Made by a program: the position numbers and the translations under genes. From positions 1 through 32,780 of the IMG/VR virus record IMGVR_UViG_3300008459_000202: a DNA stretch of 32,780 nt; one strand, given 5' to 3'. The stretch's first letter is position 1; the number at the start of each line of letters is the position of its first letter. The notes under the pieces were generated by a model. It did no database searches and was not told the DNA's origin. It saw only the letters and a list, made by a program, of their open reading frames with translations. Source of the stretch: a virus. Positions 30,472 to 32,780 of this stretch are shown here, piece by piece.

Positions 30472-31004
30472 TGACAACTATAATTGGTATACAAAAAGCG
30501 GATTACTGTGTCATTGCTGCAGACTCACGCACTACTACTGAAAAGGGTAGACCTTATTCTCATCCGATCATTACAAAGATTACTAAGCGTGGTAAGTATT
30601 TAATTGCAGGAGCTGGCACAACTATGCCATGCGATACGATTCAACATATCTGGAAACCACCAGCACTACCACCTTCAATCAAAGATCAATATCATTTTAT
30701 GATTACAGATATAGTTCCAAGTATGCGTGAGTCTTTAAAAGATAATGGTTGGGTGCCAGATGATAAGTCTGAAGATTATGAATTTTTATTTTTAATTGCG
30801 GTTAATGGAATCATCTATGAGATAGATGATACCTTCTCGGTATTTCTTCGTGATGATGGGGTATATGGGATAGGATCTGGATCTTCATATGCGGTTGGAG
30901 CAATCCAACAAGGCGCAACATGGCGCAAGGCGTTGCAAATAGCAGCAAAGAATGATGTGTATACTGCACCTCCATTCATAATGCATAGGCAGGAGAAGAA
31001 GTAA
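30471..31004 (+). CDS. HslV/proteasome-beta-like Ntn hydrolase
   Basis: The start is best placed at ATG 30471 (overlapping TGA as TGATG), so Met removal exposes T1 as in HslV (TTIIGIQKADYCVIAADSR). T1, D17 and K35 match the catalytic Thr1/Asp17/Lys33 of proteasomal peptidases, with a two-residue shift for Lys. FLFLIAVNGIIYEI and YGIGSGSSYAVGA followed by ALQIAAKNDVYTAPPF align well by eye with the C-terminal half of HslV. The length (177 aa with Met) is close to the HslV norm. No HslU-type ATPase is seen in the window. It lies between the primase zinc and TOPRIM genes. Targets are unknown; host or phage proteins could be degraded, or it may hydrolyse a small amide. Confidence 0.85.
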   Translation: MTTIIGIQKADYCVIAADSRTTTEKGRPYSHPIITKITKRGKYLIAGAGTTMPCDTIQHIWKPPALPPSIKDQYHFMITDIVPSMRESLKDNGWVPDDKSEDYEFLFLIAVNGIIYEIDDTFSVFLRDDGVYGIGSGSSYAVGAIQQGATWRKALQIAAKNDVYTAPPFIMHRQEKK

Positions 31005-31210
31005 TGGGAAGACTGAGTATATATACAGGGTTTAATCGCACCTATTGCTGGGGATTGGGATTTGAATACCATACTATGGTGTCAGCCTATGAAGACTTAG
31101 ATTCTCTTGACATCATTGAGTATGTAGATGCTCGTGTATTAAGGGTAGACCTAATAATATTTTATATTAACTTTACTTTGTGGGCGAAGCAGGAGTGGGA
31201 TGAGAACTAA
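31004..31210 (+). CDS. Orphan protein, 68 aa
   Basis: Shares one base with the HslV-like stop (TAATG) and overlaps the primase TOPRIM gene by 11 bases. The product has Tyr/Trp-rich N-terminal strands (SIYTGFNRTYCWGLGFEYH), an acidic centre (YEDLDSLDIIEYVD) and a hydrophobic patch (LIIFYINFTLW) that is more likely a beta-sheet edge than a membrane span. No family is recognised. Tight coupling to the HslV-like gene suggests they may act together, which is inference. Confidence 0.55.
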   Translation: MGRLSIYTGFNRTYCWGLGFEYHTMVSAYEDLDSLDIIEYVDARVLRVDLIIFYINFTLWAKQEWDEN

Positions 31211-31844
31211 TCCAAAGCTAATTGAACTCTGGACTAGAGCAGCAAAGCAATACCACGAGAGCCTTGCTGGTTCACCAGCAGAGGCTTATCTAAAAGAGCG
31301 TGGGATTCTTGATGGTGCTAGTAAGTTCATGCTTGGATATGTAGCAGAGGTGGCTCCTGGTCATGAGGATAGATTAAAGAATCATCTGTCTATTCCATAC
31401 ATAACTGAGGCTGGTGTAGTTGGGTTCAAGTTCCGTCGTATAGATGGTGGCGATCCTAAGTACATGATACCTACTGGTCAGAAGCACCACCTATACAATG
31501 TTGATGCAATACTTAATGCAATCAATAAGGTTTTAATAGTAGAGGGGGAGATAGATGCGATCAGTGCAACACTTATTGGTCATCCTGCTGTGGCTGTTGC
31601 AGGAGTTAACGCTTGGAAGCCCCACTTTGCCCGATGTTTTGATGGGATAGGAACTGTAGTAATCTGCACCGACAATGATGCTAAAGAAGATGGCTCAAAC
31701 CCTGGGCAAGAATTAGCTAGAAGATTACAAGATGCAATACCACAGGCTGTCCGTGTGTCGCTACCACCAGACAGCGATGTTAACAGTATAATTAATACTC
31801 AAGGAGCACAAGCATTGACTGACCTAGTCAATGCAATTAACTAA
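31200..31844 (+). CDS. DNA primase TOPRIM-domain protein
   Basis: 214 aa, ATG 31200 after AGGAG. The N-terminal part (AEAYLKERGI, FKFRRIDGGDPKYM) is that of DnaG-type catalytic cores. TOPRIM motifs are VLIVEGEIDAISA (E115) and VVICTDNDAKEDGSN (D158, D160), the metal-binding acids for nucleotidyl transfer. The protein lacks the zinc domain, which is encoded at 30142, and lacks a helicase domain, supplied by the ATPase at 27790. It could also be a TOPRIM helper of topoisomerase or nuclease type, but the surrounding core supports primase. Confidence 0.87.
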   Translation: MRTNPKLIELWTRAAKQYHESLAGSPAEAYLKERGILDGASKFMLGYVAEVAPGHEDRLKNHLSIPYITEAGVVGFKFRRIDGGDPKYMIPTGQKHHLYNVDAILNAINKVLIVEGEIDAISATLIGHPAVAVAGVNAWKPHFARCFDGIGTVVICTDNDAKEDGSNPGQELARRLQDAIPQAVRVSLPPDSDVNSIINTQGAQALTDLVNAIN

Positions 31845-31857
31845 GAAAGGTGCTCCG

Positions 31858-32181
31858 TTGGCGACTGAAAAATCTGACCAGCTAATCCTCGAGTTCGAAG
31901 AGGATGCTCAAAAAATATATGATGAGTTGCTGGCAATTCTCGTAAAGAAACAAATAGATTATGGTCCATTCAATATCTGGAATGCACCTGGTGGTGCAAC
32001 CAATGGGTTAATGGTTCGTATGTCAGACAAGTTGGAGCGATTAAAGAATCTGATATACAAGAATGTTAAACCTAATAATGAATCTTTAGAAGATTCATTT
32101 GTTGATATTGCAAACTACGCAATCATTTCATTGATGGTGCAGCGTGGAGTATGGGCTAAGTATGCCAAGAAATCGGAATAA
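31858..32181 (+). CDS. DUF1599-like (nucleotide modification-associated) protein, 107 aa
   Basis: TTG 31858 is preceded by AGAAAGGTG at optimal spacing and gives 107 aa; an in-frame ATG at 31831 has no ribosome site and would add 9 residues. The pattern KKQIDYGPFNIWNAPGG, VRMSDKLERLKNL, and EDSFVDIANYAII resembles the DUF1599/nucleotide modification-associated domain family, related in style to MazG-like helical enzymes. Such genes occur with modified-base pathways, but no modifying enzyme is seen here. Function is inferred from family resemblance. Confidence 0.72.
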   Translation: MATEKSDQLILEFEEDAQKIYDELLAILVKKQIDYGPFNIWNAPGGATNGLMVRMSDKLERLKNLIYKNVKPNNESLEDSFVDIANYAIISLMVQRGVWAKYAKKSE

Positions 32182-32449
32182 GACTTACGAAGAACAACGG
32201 ATCTCACGCATCCGAATGTATGGGATAAGCGTTGATGATTATAATCGTATGCTTGAAGAACAAAACCACGGATGTTATATCTGTGGAAAGTCAACTGCGA
32301 ATCGTGCTCTTGATATTGATCATGATCACAAGACTGGCAAGGTGCGGGGTCTCTTGTGTTCGGTTCACAATAGAGTATTAGGTTTATTCGATGACGATCC
32401 TGAATTGCTACTAGCAGCCCATGCATATCTTACTAAAGACCATGTCTGA
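32162..32449 (+). CDS. Endonuclease VII-like HNH nuclease, 95 aa
   Basis: Start chosen at ATG 32162, overlapping the previous gene; a GTG at 32144 would add six residues. C38-x2-C41 (CYICGK) and C66-x2-H69 (LLCSVHN) would bind structural zinc, and DIDHDHKTGKVRG contains the catalytic His/Asp region (D53, H54, D55, H56). This is the recombination endonuclease VII/HNH type found as phage junction resolvases or as mobile nickases. No intron or intein hallmarks surround it, so a resolvase or packaging nickase role is more likely. Confidence 0.87.
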   Translation: MPRNRNKTYEEQRISRIRMYGISVDDYNRMLEEQNHGCYICGKSTANRALDIDHDHKTGKVRGLLCSVHNRVLGLFDDDPELLLAAHAYLTKDHV

Positions 32450-32780
32450 TTTAGATAGAAGTCACCCTATATGGAGTGAGGTTAATGAGATAACAACATC
32501 CTTAGCTTGGAGTTTATCCAAGCGTTACCATAGATTTGTTGAACTAGATGACATACGCCAAGCTATGAACGAGTATGCATGGAAGCGTAAAGATAAAGTG
32601 GCAGAGTATTTAATCCGTGAAGATCCAATTGAAATCAAACAGGGATACAAAGCATTCTCTACTTTCATGCGTAGAGCAGGCGAGCGATACGCTCGCAAAG
32701 AGAAAGCTCGCACACTTGGCTATGAACTTGGTGATGAATACTTCTATCGCTTAGAGTTAATCGAGAACCTTATTAAGGTC
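32442..32780 (+). CDS. Sigma-factor-like protein, cut by the window end
   Basis: ATG 32442 overlaps the HNH gene by 8 bases and the frame is open for 113 codons to the window edge. The segment LAWSLSKRYHRFVELDDIRQ, then AMNEYAWKRK, resembles region 2 of sigma-70-type factors (helical -10 recognition and core binding). Later ERYARKEKARTLGYELGDEYFY looks conserved in actinophage genes of this kind. A phage sigma factor would redirect host RNA polymerase to late promoters. The C-terminal part (region 4) lies outside the window, so the call is tentative. Confidence 0.5.
   Translation, partial: MSDLDRSHPIWSEVNEITTSLAWSLSKRYHRFVELDDIRQAMNEYAWKRKDKVAEYLIREDPIEIKQGYKAFSTFMRRAGERYARKEKARTLGYELGDEYFYRLELIENLIKV

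Overview
The window is a contiguous piece of a tailed-phage genome. It is densely packed and AT-rich by eye, and nearly every gene is on the + strand with start/stop overlaps of 1 to 20 bases. The host is most likely an actinobacterium. The strongest sign is a WhiB-type protein with the Cys-x26-Cys-x2-Cys-x5-Cys and GIWGG signature at 29113-29388. Three LysM proteins, an M15 peptidase lysin and several genes of actinophage style agree with that. The AT-rich composition would fit a low-GC freshwater actinobacterium, but this is inference. There is no integrase, repressor or attachment site, so nothing here supports lysogeny.

Layout. Positions 1-169 are a non-coding leader with a GC-rich hairpin. 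The late module runs from 170 to 25970. It holds the large terminase, portal, a small Lys-rich protein, a 549-aa Lys-rich LysM protein, two small proteins, a 1652-aa probable internal virion protein, three more probable virion proteins (two with LysM), and a 142-base structured leader. After the leader come a probable scaffold and the major capsid protein, then a strong hairpin terminator. Next are five small proteins (two Lys/Arg-rich, one with a Cys/His motif), a probable head-tail connector, a repeat-rich fibre with accessory proteins, and an Asp-box propeller-like receptor-binding protein. A holin / membrane protein / M15 peptidase lysis cassette follows, then a large tail-associated protein and a small peptidoglycan-binding-like protein. 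I see no tape measure, sheath or tail tube. With the giant protein between portal and capsid this suggests a podovirus-like particle, but that is inference.

At 25971-26284 the late module ends in a classic bidirectional terminator. It faces a single small - strand gene and is followed by two more perfect inverted repeats. From 26285 to the right edge is the replication and takeover module: a Cas4/RecB-like nuclease split into two genes with a zinc-ribbon gene between them, a 149-aa protein, a RecA/DnaB-fold ATPase, a PD-(D/E)XK-like protein, WhiB, a Holliday-junction-resolvase-like nuclease and a secreted lytic transglycosylase. Then come a primase zinc domain, an HslV/proteasome-beta-like hydrolase, an orphan, a primase TOPRIM protein, a DUF1599-like protein, an endonuclease VII-like HNH protein and a sigma-factor-like gene cut by the window edge.

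The most unusual points are the nuclease whose predicted active site and Fe-S ligands lie on two separate chains, the HslV-like peptidase between the two primase genes, the nested inverted repeats ahead of the capsid genes, and the LysM module repeated in three virion-region proteins.
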